Counted from the stretch's first letter, positions 16,529-26,752 are shown. The stretch is 56,656 bases of DNA from Prochlorococcus sp. AG-418-M08 (GCA_003213955.1 QCMG01000011.1:1-56656); one strand, 5' to 3'. Notes: a model not told the origin generated them from the sequence alone. Numbers and translations: made by a program.

Positions 16529-17697
16529 CTATTAAAAATTCCTATAGAATCTAAATAAAGTTTTTCTAGTGATTCAATATTTTTTTTAATTGTATATCTT
16601 TCAATTACTCTTGCACGTCCTTTTTCCCCTAGTGACTTTGTGAATGAAGGATGATCTACCAGAATTGGGAGTATGGTTTTTAATTGAGCTGCAACATTAT
16701 CAGTAGACATCACAATACCTGCTCCGTTATCTAAAACTTCACCATCAGCTCCAGCATCGGTTGCAACGCATGCTGTACCAGTAGACATAGCCTCTAAAAG
16801 TGATAAAGATAGTCCCTCTACTAAACTTGGAAGAAAAAATACCTCTGCGATTTGCATAATTGCTACTCTAGTTTCTAAATCCATTTCTGATCCCCACCAA
16901 ATTAATTTATCTTTCCCTAAGTTTGAAAAACTATTTTCTAGAGTTGGCTTCATTGGACCGTCTCCAACAATTACTAGTTTGCAATTATTGGTTTTTGTTT
17001 GACGCCAAGATTTTAAAAGTGCTTCTATATTTTTTTCGTTGGCAATCCTTCCCATGTATATAAAGATTCTTCCTTCTCCAAGTTTATTTTGAACTAAATT
17101 ATATTTTTTACTTTTTACTTTTATTGGTTGCCAAATATTTTCATCAACTCCATTTGGAATAATTATTTGTTTTTTTTTACTAACGCCTAGTTTTTCTAAA
17201 AGTGTTTTTTGAGGCTCTGAAAAAACAATTAATTTATCAAACTTAGCGAGTGAGGGAGCATAAAGTTGATAAGTTAGTTGTTGAGTACTTGCAGTTAAGT
17301 TTCTATTGTTTTTATCAAATGCAGGATGAAACGTACCTACCAGGGGGAGGTTGATTTGCTTGCAAAGTTCAGGCAATCTAAAGTCTAAAGGAGATAAAGT
17401 TAAACTTGCATGAACTATATCTGGCTTTAATCTCTTTAATGAAAGTCTTAATTCTTTTTCTGCTCTTGGGGAAGGAATTGTGTAGACTTGAGATTTTATT
17501 AAATAAGGAAGACTTACTTCAGGATCATTAGCTAAGAATAAGGGTTTAGATTGGTTTGTGCTAGAGGGATTATCAAAATGTATAAAACTAACTTTATGTC
17601 CTCTTTTTTTTAATTGTTCGGTAGTTAAATTTCCATAACTTACATTTCCACAAAATGGAGATTTTTTACCTAACCAGGCAACATGAACCACATGCAA
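16525..17697 (-). CDS. GT4-family glycosyltransferase, possibly DgdA (digalactosyldiacylglycerol synthase)
   Basis: A 390-residue retaining glycosyltransferase with GT-B fold. The N-terminal domain starts VVHVAWLGKKSPFCGNVSYG. The C-terminal donor-binding domain has YMGRIANEKN (about 214), VIVGDGP (about 243) and the E-x7-E block EGLSLSLLEAMSTGTACVAT (about 300-320). The N-terminus reminds me of the cyanobacterial DgdA galactolipid synthase that makes thylakoid DGDG, but I cannot confirm this without comparison. Sugar and acceptor cannot be read from sequence. It converges with proC and lies downstream of recO with a 78-base gap. Confidence 0.8.
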   Translation of the reverse strand: MHVVHVAWLGKKSPFCGNVSYGNLTTEQLKKRGHKVSFIHFDNPSSTNQSKPLFLANDPEVSLPYLIKSQVYTIPSPRAEKELRLSLKRLKPDIVHASLTLSPLDFRLPELCKQINLPLVGTFHPAFDKNNRNLTASTQQLTYQLYAPSLAKFDKLIVFSEPQKTLLEKLGVSKKKQIIIPNGVDENIWQPIKVKSKKYNLVQNKLGEGRIFIYMGRIANEKNIEALLKSWRQTKTNNCKLVIVGDGPMKPTLENSFSNLGKDKLIWWGSEMDLETRVAIMQIAEVFFLPSLVEGLSLSLLEAMSTGTACVATDAGADGEVLDNGAGIVMSTDNVAAQLKTILPILVDHPSFTKSLGEKGRARVIERYTIKKNIESLEKLYLDSIGIFNS

Positions 17698-17775
17698 TTA
17701 AACAACTATTTATAAAGTTAACAGTCAAAGTTACAAACAACGAAATCTTTTAATTAAGTAACATTTTAATATTTT

Positions 17776-18555
17776 TTAACTGTAAAAGTCTCTTAACATT
17801 TTTAGTGATGATAATTCTTTTTCTAATTGCGCAGCAATCCAACTTTCAACAATTGATAAAATTCTGAGCCAAACTTTTTTAGGCCCTAATAATTCTCCAT
17901 TTGATTTGATTGGTAATTCTGGAAAAAGAAGCCTTTGTAAAAGAGCTATCTCAGATGCATTAACTCTTAGTACACTCTCTTTGTTTTCTATTGTAGTAAA
18001 TCCTTCATTTGGTAAGTAGTAACATTGCCAATCCCAGTTCCCCAAGGGTGGAATAATGGGTTCACCCGTTATACAGCAAAAATTTACAGGGATATTTATT
18101 CCTCCAATTGCTAATAAGTGAATTAAAGATTGAATACTCATTGAAAGAATTTTGAAGTCTTCTTGACTTTCGTTCTTATAGTCATAAATTCGATCTAAGT
18201 GAATAAGGACACTAGATAAATAACTTATTTGCTTGTCCTCGTTACCTACTAATAAAAACGTTAATTCAGTTATTGCTTGGGCTGCTGCAAGACAGTCAAT
18301 ATTTTTACCCAATCCGTTATAGCTTTTAAGTATTTTAATCTGGCGAACAGATTTAAGACTTCTTTTTCCAAAGATATGAAAATTTAAATATGTTAAGGGA
18401 GTAGCTGCCGCAAGACTACTTTTTGGACGTCTTGCTCCTGGGGCCGCAAGCCTAATAATACCCTGGTTTTCAGTTAAAACGGTTATTAATCTCCCACTTT
18501 CCCCTAAGGGACTAGCTTTAATACAAAGACCTTCAATTTTACTTTCACCTGACAT
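17776..18555 (-). CDS. recO: DNA repair protein RecO
   Basis: A 259-residue recombination mediator that helps RecR load RecA onto SSB-coated single-stranded DNA. The N-terminal OB fold has GLCIKASPLGESGRLITVLT (about residues 9-28), then APGARRPKSSLAA and LTYLNFHIFGKRSLKSV. The helical C-terminal part contains a cysteine cluster (CCITGEP) that may be part of the zinc site. It directly abuts the deoC-family gene with no gap on the same strand, indicating one operon with deoC and hpf upstream. Confidence 0.93.
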   Translation of the reverse strand: MSGESKIEGLCIKASPLGESGRLITVLTENQGIIRLAAPGARRPKSSLAAATPLTYLNFHIFGKRSLKSVRQIKILKSYNGLGKNIDCLAAAQAITELTFLLVGNEDKQISYLSSVLIHLDRIYDYKNESQEDFKILSMSIQSLIHLLAIGGINIPVNFCCITGEPIIPPLGNWDWQCYYLPNEGFTTIENKESVLRVNASEIALLQRLLFPELPIKSNGELLGPKKVWLRILSIVESWIAAQLEKELSSLKMLRDFYS

Positions 18556-19215
18556 CTAAATAAGTCTTATTTCTTCAAAGATCTCATTGAAATTTGAAGT
18601 TCCAATACAATCTATACCTGCATCAAATAAATTAACTACTTGGGATAGTTTTTTAATTCCTCCAACAATTTTTGTAGAATTTTGATTACCTAGAAATTTT
18701 AATATTTCAACTATATCAATATTAGAAATAGGAGGTCCAAAACCATCTCCAAACTGAAAATTTATTATTCCTAACTCAAGGGATATTTCTATGGCTTTTT
18801 CAAAAAGTTCTTTATTTAATTTTGTTTTATTTATAATTATAGTTACAGGTAATTCTGAGGAATTAATACTTTCAATTTCAGCGGCAAAAGTATTTAAATT
18901 ATTTTTAGATAGTTTAAGAAAATTAGGAGTGTATTCTATTCCGTTTGCACCTGCATCCTTTGCATAACAGACAAAATCATCAATAAAATCAACTGGTAAA
19001 TCAGCAAATGGATAAGAAATGAGAGTATTTATATTTACTTTATGATTACTTAATTCATTTTTTATATGACTTAAAAAGTTAAGAGATGTAGAAACATTTC
19101 TAATATCATATTTTTGAATTAACTCGCAATTTGCAATCAGATCATCCCAAGATAAATAAGGATTTATTATAGTTGCATGTATTTTTTCATTTAATTCATA
19201 ATCAATATTAAACAT
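18556..19215 (-). CDS. DeoC-family (deoxyribose-phosphate aldolase-like) protein, catalytic residues altered
   Basis: A 219-residue TIM-barrel protein whose order of strands matches DeoC. In true aldolases a Schiff-base lysine sits in F-x-K-T-S-T-G; the matching stretch here is NFQFGDGFG, so the lysine is replaced, apparently by glutamine. The second lysine survives in TKIVGGIKK. The upstream acidic site D-V-V is IEYT here. It may therefore not be an active deoxyribose-phosphate aldolase despite the usual annotation. It lies between recO (no gap) and hpf (eight-base gap) on one strand. Confidence 0.75.
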   Translation of the reverse strand: MFNIDYELNEKIHATIINPYLSWDDLIANCELIQKYDIRNVSTSLNFLSHIKNELSNHKVNINTLISYPFADLPVDFIDDFVCYAKDAGANGIEYTPNFLKLSKNNLNTFAAEIESINSSELPVTIIINKTKLNKELFEKAIEISLELGIINFQFGDGFGPPISNIDIVEILKFLGNQNSTKIVGGIKKLSQVVNLFDAGIDCIGTSNFNEIFEEIRLI

Positions 19216-19223
19216 TTTTTATA

Positions 19224-19808
19224 TTATTTAGACTGGATCAAACCATATCCACCATGGTTTCTTTTATAAATAACTTGTAGTTCATTATTTTTTTTATTTC
19301 TAAAAACATAAAAATCATGATCAATTAAATCTAATTGTTTTCTAGCTTCTTCTAAAGAAATAGGAGCCATTTCAAAATATTTATTTTTAATATATGGTTC
19401 AGGTAGAATTGCCTCCCTTCCTTCTTTAAATAAAGTTTTATCTAAAAAGCTTGATTCAGTAATTTTAATTGGATAAGACTTTTTATTTTTATAATGATTG
19501 TTATGAATAGTCTTATTGTTTTTTTCTTTGTATTTACGTAATTTTCTACAAAGTTTATTTGAGACTAAATCAATGCTTGAGTAAAGATTTTCAGTTTTTT
19601 CTTCCGCTCTAATAACAGTGCCATTAGCAAAAATAGTAACTTCTGCAGTTTGGAATGAGACTCTTGGATTCTTTTCTATTGAAAGGTGTATATCTGCTTC
19701 TTTAACGATATCCTTATAGTGATGCGTTGCCTTTTCTATCTTTGACTCGGTATATTCTTTTAGGGCTCCAGTGAGTTCAAGATTCTTTCCATGGATTAAA
19801 ATTTTCAT
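19224..19808 (-). CDS. hpf: Ribosome hibernation promoting factor, long form (LrtA)
   Basis: A 194-residue protein in two parts. The N-terminal S30AE domain (about residues 1-100) begins MKILIHGKNLELT and binds the 30S decoding site. The C-terminal dimerisation domain (about 130-190) has MAPISLEEARKQLDLIDHDF and FYVFRNKKN, characteristic of long HPF proteins that make 100S ribosomes. In cyanobacteria the long form is LrtA, the light-repressed transcript. It is transcribed divergently from lipB across a 44-base gap. Confidence 0.95.
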   Translation of the reverse strand: MKILIHGKNLELTGALKEYTESKIEKATHHYKDIVKEADIHLSIEKNPRVSFQTAEVTIFANGTVIRAEEKTENLYSSIDLVSNKLCRKLRKYKEKNNKTIHNNHYKNKKSYPIKITESSFLDKTLFKEGREAILPEPYIKNKYFEMAPISLEEARKQLDLIDHDFYVFRNKKNNELQVIYKRNHGGYGLIQSK

Positions 19809-19852
19809 AACAAATCTAAAAATATTTACTTACTTTCTAAATCTACTTAAAT

Positions 19853-20503
19853 ATGTTTAATAGAACAGCAATAATTAAACAACCTGATAAAATTTCTTTT
19901 TTTGATGATGTTTATAAATTACAAAAAGAATATCAGGAGGCGTTAATTTTAGATGAGTCTAACCCTGATTTTATTTGGATAGGGGAGCATCAACTCTGTT
20001 ATACATTGGGTAGAGGATCTAATTACGATAATTTACTATTTTCTCTGAATGATAATAAATATGATGTTTTTAAAATAGATAGAGGTGGAGAGGTTACTTG
20101 TCATATGCCAGGACAATTAGTAACTTACTTAGTTTTGGATTTAAAAAATTTCAATAAAGATTTAAATTGGTATTTAAGGAAAATTGAACAAATAATTATA
20201 AAAATTCTTGGAAATTTTAATATAGATTGTCACTCTAGAAATGGTTTTACTGGTGTTTGGATAGGAAATAAGAAAATTGCTTCAATTGGAATTGGTTGTA
20301 AAAGATGGATTACGATAAATGGATTTTCAATTAATTTTGACTGCGAATTAGAAAATTTCAATAAAATTGTTCCTTGCGGAATAGAGAATTGTCTCATGGC
20401 AAATATGATCGATTATGACAAAAGTTTAAATATTCAAGAAGTTAAGAGAATTGTTAAAAAAATCATTCAGGAAGAATTTAATTTTAATTTTGTATCAAAA
20501 TAG
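19853..20503 (+). CDS. lipB: Octanoyl-[acyl-carrier protein]:protein N-octanoyltransferase
   Basis: A 216-residue enzyme that transfers octanoate from ACP to lipoyl domains, the first step of de novo lipoylation. Its target here would include the PdhC protein encoded nearby. Family motifs are present in order: [21 protein letters not shown] (about 74-89), [12 protein letters not shown] with the catalytic lysine, and PCGIENCLM with the catalytic cysteine. Length is normal. It is divergent from hpf and 31 bases upstream of the acyl synthetase gene. Confidence 0.95.
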   Translation: MFNRTAIIKQPDKISFFDDVYKLQKEYQEALILDESNPDFIWIGEHQLCYTLGRGSNYDNLLFSLNDNKYDVFKIDRGGEVTCHMPGQLVTYLVLDLKNFNKDLNWYLRKIEQIIIKILGNFNIDCHSRNGFTGVWIGNKKIASIGIGCKRWITINGFSINFDCELENFNKIVPCGIENCLMANMIDYDKSLNIQEVKRIVKKIIQEEFNFNFVSK

Positions 20504-20534
20504 AAATTAAAATTTAAAAATCAATTTAATTAAT

Positions 20535-22478
20535 ATGGGTGATTTAGCATATTGGCCTTCAGCTAAACCTCTTTCTAAAAAAGATAAATTTGCTAAAAAT
20601 AGAAATTTTATTAATAACCTTTATCATATAGATCAAATTTGGGAAAAATTAAAATTTAAATGTGGTGATACTTTAGCTGTTTGCGATTTAAGAGGAAAAT
20701 ATAAAGAAAAATTTTCTTATTCTGAGCTGGCTGATTTAATAACAAAAGCCTCTTTTTCTTTTAATAATTATGGTTTAGTAAAGGGAGATGTAGTTACTGT
20801 AATATCTGAAAATTCTCCAAGGTGGCTAGTCGTAGATCAAGGCTTGATGCGCTTAGGAGCTATAAATGCAGTGAGAGGTATTAATTCTCCTTCAGTAGAA
20901 TTAGAGTATATTATTGAGCATTCTAATTCAGTAGGTCTAATAGTTCAATCTAAGGAGGTTTGGCTAAAGTTAAACAATAAAGAAGAATTAAAAAAAAGAC
21001 TGAAATTTATAATCAATTTAGAAGATGAACAATTTGAAAGTTTAATAAGTTGGAGTAAATTTATAAGTTCAGTAGAAAAAGAAAATTCTAAAGATAATAA
21101 TCTTGAAAAATTTAATCCAGAAATTGATGACGTCGCTACTATTCTTTACACTTCTGGCACAACAGGAAAACCTAAAGGTGTCCCCTTGACTCATGCAAAT
21201 TTTTTACATCAAATAATCAATTTAGCCTATATCGCTGATCCAGAACCAGGCACCTCTGTATTAAGCGTGTTGCCTATCTGGCATTCTTATGAGAGGAGTG
21301 CTGAATACTTCTTTTTTTCATGTGGTTGTTCTCAATACTATACAATTCCAAAATTTCTAAAAGATGATATTACACAAGTAAAACCTGTTGTCATGGCTAC
21401 TGTACCAAGACTATGGGAGGCAATACATGATGGTTTTTTTCAGGCGTTGAAAAAAATGCCTTCCAAAAAGCAAAAACTTATTAAGTTTTTGATAAGTAAT
21501 AGTTCAGCTTTCAAAAAAAGTCTAAGAAAGATAAGAAATTTAGATATAAATCAAACAAATTTGAAATCAAAAATCCCCTTACTTGGTTCTGTTATTGGCC
21601 GATATCCTTTACATAAATTGTCTACCATTTTTTTATGGCCAAATATTCTTAGACAATTATGTGGAGAAAAACTGAAATTTCCCATTAACGGCGGAGGTGC
21701 ATTGCCAGAACATGTGGATCTTTTTTTTGAATCTTTAGGTGTAGATGTTTTGGTGGGATATGGCCTCACAGAAACCAGTCCAGTATTAACTTGTAGGAGA
21801 AGAGAATTAAATGTTAGAGGATCATCCGGTCAGCCTCTAGCATTTACTGAAATCAAAATAGTAAATGATGATAAAAAAAAGATTCTGAAGTTCAGAGAAG
21901 TCGGAAAAATTCTTGTTAAGGGACCACAAGTAATGAAAGGTTATCTTAATAATGAATTAGCTACAAAAGATGTTTTATCCAAGGATGGTTGGTTTGATAC
22001 TGGTGATTTAGGTTTCCTAATACCAAATGGTTCTCTTTTTATAACAGGAAGAGCCAAGGATACAATAGTGCTCTCGAGTGGTGAAAATATAGAACCAAAT
22101 CCGCTTGAGACCGAAATCCTTAGTTCTGAATTTATTAATCAGATTCAACTAGTAGGACAAGATAAGAAATGTTTAACTGCCCTTGTTGTTCCTAATATCG
22201 AATTGGTTAAAAACAAGTTTTTGGAAGAAGACCTTTCAAAATTAAACTTTAATAAGGATATTGGTACATTTTTTAAATCGCAAATGAATAATTTGCTTAA
22301 AAGTCGATTAGGAGCAAGATCAGAAGAACAAATATTAGATTGTTATTTTGTTGATGCCTTTACTTTAGAAAATGGTTTGTTAACACAAACTCTTAAACAA
22401 AAAAGAAAAGAAATAGAAAAAAAATATTCATTACAGATAGAAAATATGTATGAAAACAAATTTAGTAAGAAAATTTGA
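20535..22478 (+). CDS. Long-chain fatty acid--ACP/CoA ligase (Aas-type)
   Basis: A 647-residue AMP-forming synthetase. The adenylate motif ILYTSGTTGKPKGVPLTH (about residues 204-221) and the later GYGLTETSPVL, DGWFDTGDLG and GRAKDTIVLSSGENIEP mark the catalytic core. In cyanobacteria the single long-chain enzyme of this class acts as acyl-ACP synthetase (Aas) and recycles free fatty acids released from membranes, which is the likely role here. It follows lipB by 31 bases on the same strand. Confidence 0.88.
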   Translation: MGDLAYWPSAKPLSKKDKFAKNRNFINNLYHIDQIWEKLKFKCGDTLAVCDLRGKYKEKFSYSELADLITKASFSFNNYGLVKGDVVTVISENSPRWLVVDQGLMRLGAINAVRGINSPSVELEYIIEHSNSVGLIVQSKEVWLKLNNKEELKKRLKFIINLEDEQFESLISWSKFISSVEKENSKDNNLEKFNPEIDDVATILYTSGTTGKPKGVPLTHANFLHQIINLAYIADPEPGTSVLSVLPIWHSYERSAEYFFFSCGCSQYYTIPKFLKDDITQVKPVVMATVPRLWEAIHDGFFQALKKMPSKKQKLIKFLISNSSAFKKSLRKIRNLDINQTNLKSKIPLLGSVIGRYPLHKLSTIFLWPNILRQLCGEKLKFPINGGGALPEHVDLFFESLGVDVLVGYGLTETSPVLTCRRRELNVRGSSGQPLAFTEIKIVNDDKKKILKFREVGKILVKGPQVMKGYLNNELATKDVLSKDGWFDTGDLGFLIPNGSLFITGRAKDTIVLSSGENIEPNPLETEILSSEFINQIQLVGQDKKCLTALVVPNIELVKNKFLEEDLSKLNFNKDIGTFFKSQMNNLLKSRLGARSEEQILDCYFVDAFTLENGLLTQTLKQKRKEIEKKYSLQIENMYENKFSKKI

Positions 22479-22516
22479 TTTGTTCTATCTATATTGAAAA
22501 GGTAATTTAATTTTTT

Positions 22517-22960
22517 ATGGAAACAAAAAACTCAATATCTATAAAGCGCTCAATAGCTATTAAAGCTGTAGTTACACCAACTTGGAAGGAAGATGCTGAA
22601 AAAGAATTAAGTAAAGCAATTTCAAACATCGACCAGCAATTATCTCAACTTGAGCAGGAGGGGCAGCAAATAGTAAATAATATTAGATCCCAATCGGTTA
22701 ATCCTCTAGATCCAAGGGTTCAAGAACAGGTTAGTCAGGTGCAACAACAAGTTGCAGCAAAACGAAATGAAATTGAAGAACAGAAAAGAAATCTTCTTCA
22801 ACAACAGAGTCAAGTTGGCGAACTGAAAATGGACGAGATTGTTGATCAGGGGCAAGTGGATAGTTTCTGTGATGTCACTGTGGGCGACAATCTTATTGAA
22901 AAAATGCAAGTCTCGATTACTGTTAAAGATGGAGTTATACAATCTATAGATAATAATTAA
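22517..22960 (+). CDS. YlqD family coiled-coil protein
   Basis: A 147-residue protein. The first 25 residues form a short strand region. A long glutamine- and glutamate-rich coiled coil follows (about 28-105). The C-terminal block LKMDEIVDQGQVDSFCDVTV and GDNLIEKMQVSITVKDGVI is the family signature as I recall it for YlqD. No catalytic residues are seen and the function is unknown. It follows the acyl synthetase by 38 bases; the next gene, pdhC, has its own upstream region. Confidence 0.75.
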   Translation: METKNSISIKRSIAIKAVVTPTWKEDAEKELSKAISNIDQQLSQLEQEGQQIVNNIRSQSVNPLDPRVQEQVSQVQQQVAAKRNEIEEQKRNLLQQQSQVGELKMDEIVDQGQVDSFCDVTVGDNLIEKMQVSITVKDGVIQSIDNN

Positions 22961-23085
22961 AGAAAAGATTTAGTATTTTTGATAAAAATAAGTAAATCTT
23001 AATTGGCGAAAAGTTTTAGATTCTAAATCTATCTAAATTATTACTTTCTTAAGTTTTAAGAGTTCCCACTGTGAACATGATTTCG

Positions 23086-23091
23086 TATAAT
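23086..23091 (+). promoter_or_regulatory. Candidate -10 box (TATAAT) for pdhC
   Basis: A perfect TATAAT sits about 90 bases before the pdhC ATG in a 220-base gene-free gap (22961-23180). No convincing -35 is visible at the right spacing. The rest of the gap is AT-rich with an imperfect palindrome near 23007 (TTTAGATTCTAAAT) and shows no coding frame. Confidence 0.4.
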
Positions 23092-23180
23092 TAGATCAAG
23101 AGTTTAAAGGGTTCTTCATCATAAAAACTTTTGAAAGTTTGGTAAAAATCCCTTGAAACTTATGCAATAACAATTTTCTT

Positions 23181-24548
23181 ATGTCTCACGAAATATTCAT
23201 GCCTGCCTTGAGTTCTACTATGACGGAGGGCAAGATTGTGGAATGGTTGAAAAATCCGGGAGATAAGGTTGAAAGAGGCGAATCTGTCTTGGTTGTTGAA
23301 TCTGACAAGGCAGATATGGATGTTGAATCTTTTCAAGATGGATTTCTTGCAGCAGTTTTAATGCCTGCCGGAAGCACTGCGCCTGTTGGAGAAACTATTG
23401 GTCTCATTGTAGAAAATGAGGATGAGATAGCTTCTGTCCAAGAACAAAATAAAGGAAATCAACCCGAAGTATCTACTTCTGACCAACTTGAATTAGTAAG
23501 TAATAAGACTGAAGAAAAACCAGTGGCCCAAAGTGAAATTGTTAAAAAACAAGAAAAAGAAGTCGTATTTAAGAGTGAAAAGGCAGCCCCATCTTTTAAT
23601 AGCGATCAAATTAATGCTGCTACAAGTAATTTTTCTTCGAGGGTGATTGCATCTCCAAGAGCTAAAAAACTTGCCTCTCAAATGGGTGTTGATTTGGCAA
23701 AGGTTCATGGCTCCGGACCTCATGGAAGGATTCAAGCCGATGATGTTTTAAAAGCTAATGGCCAACCCGTCTCTATACCATGGGTTGGTGAAGGTGGTTC
23801 TTCTGCAAGTATCCCTAGTGCAAATTTGAGAGTTGAAAGTAAACCAGAAACTTCAGGAAATAGTTTTGGTAATCCCGGAGAAATAGTTCAATTTAATACT
23901 CTTCAAAAAGCGGTAAATAAAAATATGGAATCTAGTTTAGATGTTCCATGTTTTAGGGTGGGTTACTCCATTAACACAGATAAATTAGATAATTTCTACA
24001 AAAAAGTAAAACAGAACGGAGTGACTATGACTGCTTTGCTAGTAAAGGCAGTTGCAAAGACACTAAAGAAACATCCTCAAGTTAACTCAAGTTTTTCAGA
24101 AAATGGAATTTCTTATCCAGAAAATATAAATATTGCTGTTGCTGTCGCGATGGAAGATGGTGGACTTATAACTCCAGTTTTAAAAGAACCATGCAACACT
24201 GATTTATTTGAATTGTCCAGGGAATGGAAAGATCTCGTAAAAAGATCAAGATCAAAACAATTAGAACCTGATGAATATTCAACGGGAACCTTCACTTTAT
24301 CTAACCTTGGTATGTTTGGAGTTGATAGATTTGACGCAATTCTTCCTCCGGGCACAGGTGCTATTTTAGCCATAGCATCATCGAAACCAACCGTTGTTGC
24401 TAATAGTGATGGCTCAATATCTGTTAAAAAAATAATGCAAGTAAATCTAACAGCTGATCATAGAGTGATATATGGAGCTGATGGGGCTTCATTTTTAAAA
24501 GACTTGGCTTTCCTGATTGAAAATGAGCCAGAGGCTCTTGTCTCCTAA
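23181..24548 (+). CDS. pdhC: Dihydrolipoamide acetyltransferase, pyruvate dehydrogenase E2
   Basis: A 455-residue E2 enzyme transferring acetyl groups to CoA in the pyruvate dehydrogenase complex. One N-terminal lipoyl domain (about residues 1-78) carries the lipoylated lysine in VESDKADMDV. A flexible charged linker follows, then a peripheral subunit-binding domain with ASPRAKKLA and GSGPHGRIQADDV (about 158-190). The catalytic domain ends with LTADHRVIYGADGASFL, containing the active-site His. The lipoyl domain is the probable substrate of the upstream LipB. It precedes queA by six bases. Confidence 0.96.
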   Translation: MSHEIFMPALSSTMTEGKIVEWLKNPGDKVERGESVLVVESDKADMDVESFQDGFLAAVLMPAGSTAPVGETIGLIVENEDEIASVQEQNKGNQPEVSTSDQLELVSNKTEEKPVAQSEIVKKQEKEVVFKSEKAAPSFNSDQINAATSNFSSRVIASPRAKKLASQMGVDLAKVHGSGPHGRIQADDVLKANGQPVSIPWVGEGGSSASIPSANLRVESKPETSGNSFGNPGEIVQFNTLQKAVNKNMESSLDVPCFRVGYSINTDKLDNFYKKVKQNGVTMTALLVKAVAKTLKKHPQVNSSFSENGISYPENINIAVAVAMEDGGLITPVLKEPCNTDLFELSREWKDLVKRSRSKQLEPDEYSTGTFTLSNLGMFGVDRFDAILPPGTGAILAIASSKPTVVANSDGSISVKKIMQVNLTADHRVIYGADGASFLKDLAFLIENEPEALVS

Positions 24549-24554
24549 ATTTAA

Positions 24555-25679
24555 TTGAGTTCTCAAATTAATAGTGAAGAAAGAGATTATAAGCTTGAAG
24601 CTTATGATTATTTACTTGATCCTTCATTGATTGCTAGTAAACCTTCTGCAATTAGGCATGAATCAAGATTGATGATAGTTAGAAATAGTGTATTAGAAGA
24701 AGACTGCTTAACTAATAAATTTACCAAGAATCTTTTAGATGAATTTAGAGAGGGCGATCTTGTAGTTGTTAACAATACTAAGGTAATGAAAGCTAGGTTA
24801 AAGGTTGAATTAGAAAATAAGACATTAGTCGAATTACTAGTTTTAGAAAGATCCCATGAATGTGTTTGGTTATGTTTGGCAAAGCCAGCGAAAAAATTAA
24901 AAATAAATAGAAAATTAAAATTAAGATCTCCTTCTGAAAAAGATATTTATTTGATGGTTAATGGGGTTGATGAAGAAACTGGAGGGAGATTTATTAAATT
25001 TCCCGAAAATATAACTGATCTCAATTCGATGAATGACCTTCTTGATAAATACGGGGAAATCCCTTTACCTCCGTATATAAAAAATTCTGAAGAAGAATCT
25101 TTTCATGAGAACAGTTATCAAACTGAGTATGCAACTAATCCAGGGGCAGTTGCCGCGCCAACTGCTGGTTTACACTTAAGCAAAATTCTTATTTCCAATC
25201 TAAAAAAAAAAGGAGTAATAATCTTACCGATAACTTTGCACGTGGGTTATGGAACATTCAAACCAATTGATCAAGAAGATTTAAGTAATTTAAAACTTCA
25301 TAAAGAATGGGTAAGTGTTAATAAGGAAGTAGTGGAGGAAATTAAAAGAATAAAGAAAACGGATAGAAGAATAATTGCTATTGGGACAACTAGCGTAAGA
25401 GCTCTTGAAAGTTGTTATTCTTACGAAATTGATGACTTTATCCCCATAGCGAAGTACGTGGATTTAGTAATTAAGCCAGGTTATAAATTTAATGTAGTTG
25501 ATGGATTATTAACTAATTTTCATCTTCCTAAAAGTTCATTATTACTACTAGTAAGTGCAATGATTGGTAGAGAAAGATTATTAGATTTGTATAAAAAAGC
25601 CATAAAAGAAAAATTTAGATTTTTCTCTTATGGCGATGCGATGTATATTTCGCCAGATTCATTACTGGAGAAAAAATAG
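24555..25679 (+). CDS. queA: S-adenosylmethionine:tRNA ribosyltransferase-isomerase
   Basis: A 374-residue enzyme that moves the ribosyl part of SAM to preQ1 in tRNA, making epoxyqueuosine. Recognisable stretches are YDYLLDPSLIA, VVNNTKVMKARL (about 73-84), NPGAVAAPTAGLHL (about 194-207), LHVGYGTFKP, and NFHLPKSSLLLLVSAMIG near the C-terminus. The start is TTG at 24555, six bases after pdhC. It converges with cysK with two bases between stop codons. Confidence 0.95.
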   Translation: MSSQINSEERDYKLEAYDYLLDPSLIASKPSAIRHESRLMIVRNSVLEEDCLTNKFTKNLLDEFREGDLVVVNNTKVMKARLKVELENKTLVELLVLERSHECVWLCLAKPAKKLKINRKLKLRSPSEKDIYLMVNGVDEETGGRFIKFPENITDLNSMNDLLDKYGEIPLPPYIKNSEEESFHENSYQTEYATNPGAVAAPTAGLHLSKILISNLKKKGVIILPITLHVGYGTFKPIDQEDLSNLKLHKEWVSVNKEVVEEIKRIKKTDRRIIAIGTTSVRALESCYSYEIDDFIPIAKYVDLVIKPGYKFNVVDGLLTNFHLPKSSLLLLVSAMIGRERLLDLYKKAIKEKFRFFSYGDAMYISPDSLLEKK

Positions 25680-25681
25680 GT

Positions 25682-26668
25682 TTAGGCTTTGACTGGTTCT
25701 TGAATGATTCCGCTTGGAACTTCAGTAAACATAATTGATGATAAATATCTCTCTGCCAAATCAGGTAGAACAACTACAATTGTCTTCCCCGCATATTCAT
25801 CTTGTTCAGCTAATCTAACAGCCGCCGCTGCCGCCGCTCCACAAGATATTCCAACTAATAAACCCTCTTCTTTCGCCAATCTAAGAGCCATCTCGATTGA
25901 TTCGTCATTTGTTACCTGTTCAACCTTATCAACAATTGACAAGTCAAGGTTCTTAGGTATAAATCCTGCTCCAATTCCTTGAATTTTATGTGGTCCGGAT
26001 TTAACCTCTTCTCCATTCATTGTCTGTGTAATAACAGGACTATGTGATGGTTCTACAGCTACAGAAGTAATATTCTTACCCTTCTCTTGCTTAATGTATC
26101 TTGAAACTCCTGTAATTGTGCCGCCAGTTCCAACCCCTGCAACTAGGACATCAATATCACCATCGCAATCATCCCAGATTTCTGGTCCAGTAGTTTTGAA
26201 ATGAATTTCTGGGTTTGCTGGATTATCAAATTGACCTGGCATGAAATATTGGGAAGGATTACTTTCTGCAATTTCTTTAGCCTTAGCTATTGCTCCAGGC
26301 ATACCTTTAGATGCCTCTGTTAAAACAATTTCAGCACCTAATACTGCCATAACCCTTCTTCTTTCAATTGACATGGATTCTGGCATTGTAAGGATGAGTT
26401 TATAACCTCTTGCTGAAGCAGTAAAAGCTAGAGCAATTCCTGTATTCCCAGAAGTTGGCTCAACAATAGTTTTGTCTTTTGTAAGCTTCCCACTTTTCTC
26501 TGCATCCCAGATCATGTTTGCGCCAATCCTACATTTGACACTATAAGCAGGGTTTCTACCTTCAATTTTTGCAAGTACTGTAGCTTTCGCGTTTTTAGTA
26601 ACTGATTTTAATTTTACTAATGGAGTGTTTCCAATAGCAAAACTGTTGTCCTCATAAATTTTTGCCAT
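25682..26668 (-). CDS. cysK: Cysteine synthase (O-acetylserine sulfhydrylase)
   Basis: A 328-residue PLP enzyme of fold type II that makes cysteine from O-acetylserine and sulfide. The PLP lysine is in [14 protein letters not shown] (about residue 42). The substrate loop [13 protein letters not shown] (about 66-78) and the phosphate-binding glycines [12 protein letters not shown] (about 171-182) are intact. It is the last of a leftward run with two Cys/Met-metabolism PLP enzymes, joining cysteine and methionine synthesis. A gap of 84 bases separates it from the preceding gene. Confidence 0.96.
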   Translation of the reverse strand: MAKIYEDNSFAIGNTPLVKLKSVTKNAKATVLAKIEGRNPAYSVKCRIGANMIWDAEKSGKLTKDKTIVEPTSGNTGIALAFTASARGYKLILTMPESMSIERRRVMAVLGAEIVLTEASKGMPGAIAKAKEIAESNPSQYFMPGQFDNPANPEIHFKTTGPEIWDDCDGDIDVLVAGVGTGGTITGVSRYIKQEKGKNITSVAVEPSHSPVITQTMNGEEVKSGPHKIQGIGAGFIPKNLDLSIVDKVEQVTNDESIEMALRLAKEEGLLVGISCGAAAAAAVRLAEQDEYAGKTIVVVLPDLAERYLSSIMFTEVPSGIIQEPVKA

Positions 26669-26752
26669 TTATATATTGAGAAAATATATTTTAATACTAA
26701 CTATTATTTAGAAAAAGAGTATATAAGTTTCTATACGGTAAATACTAGGAAT

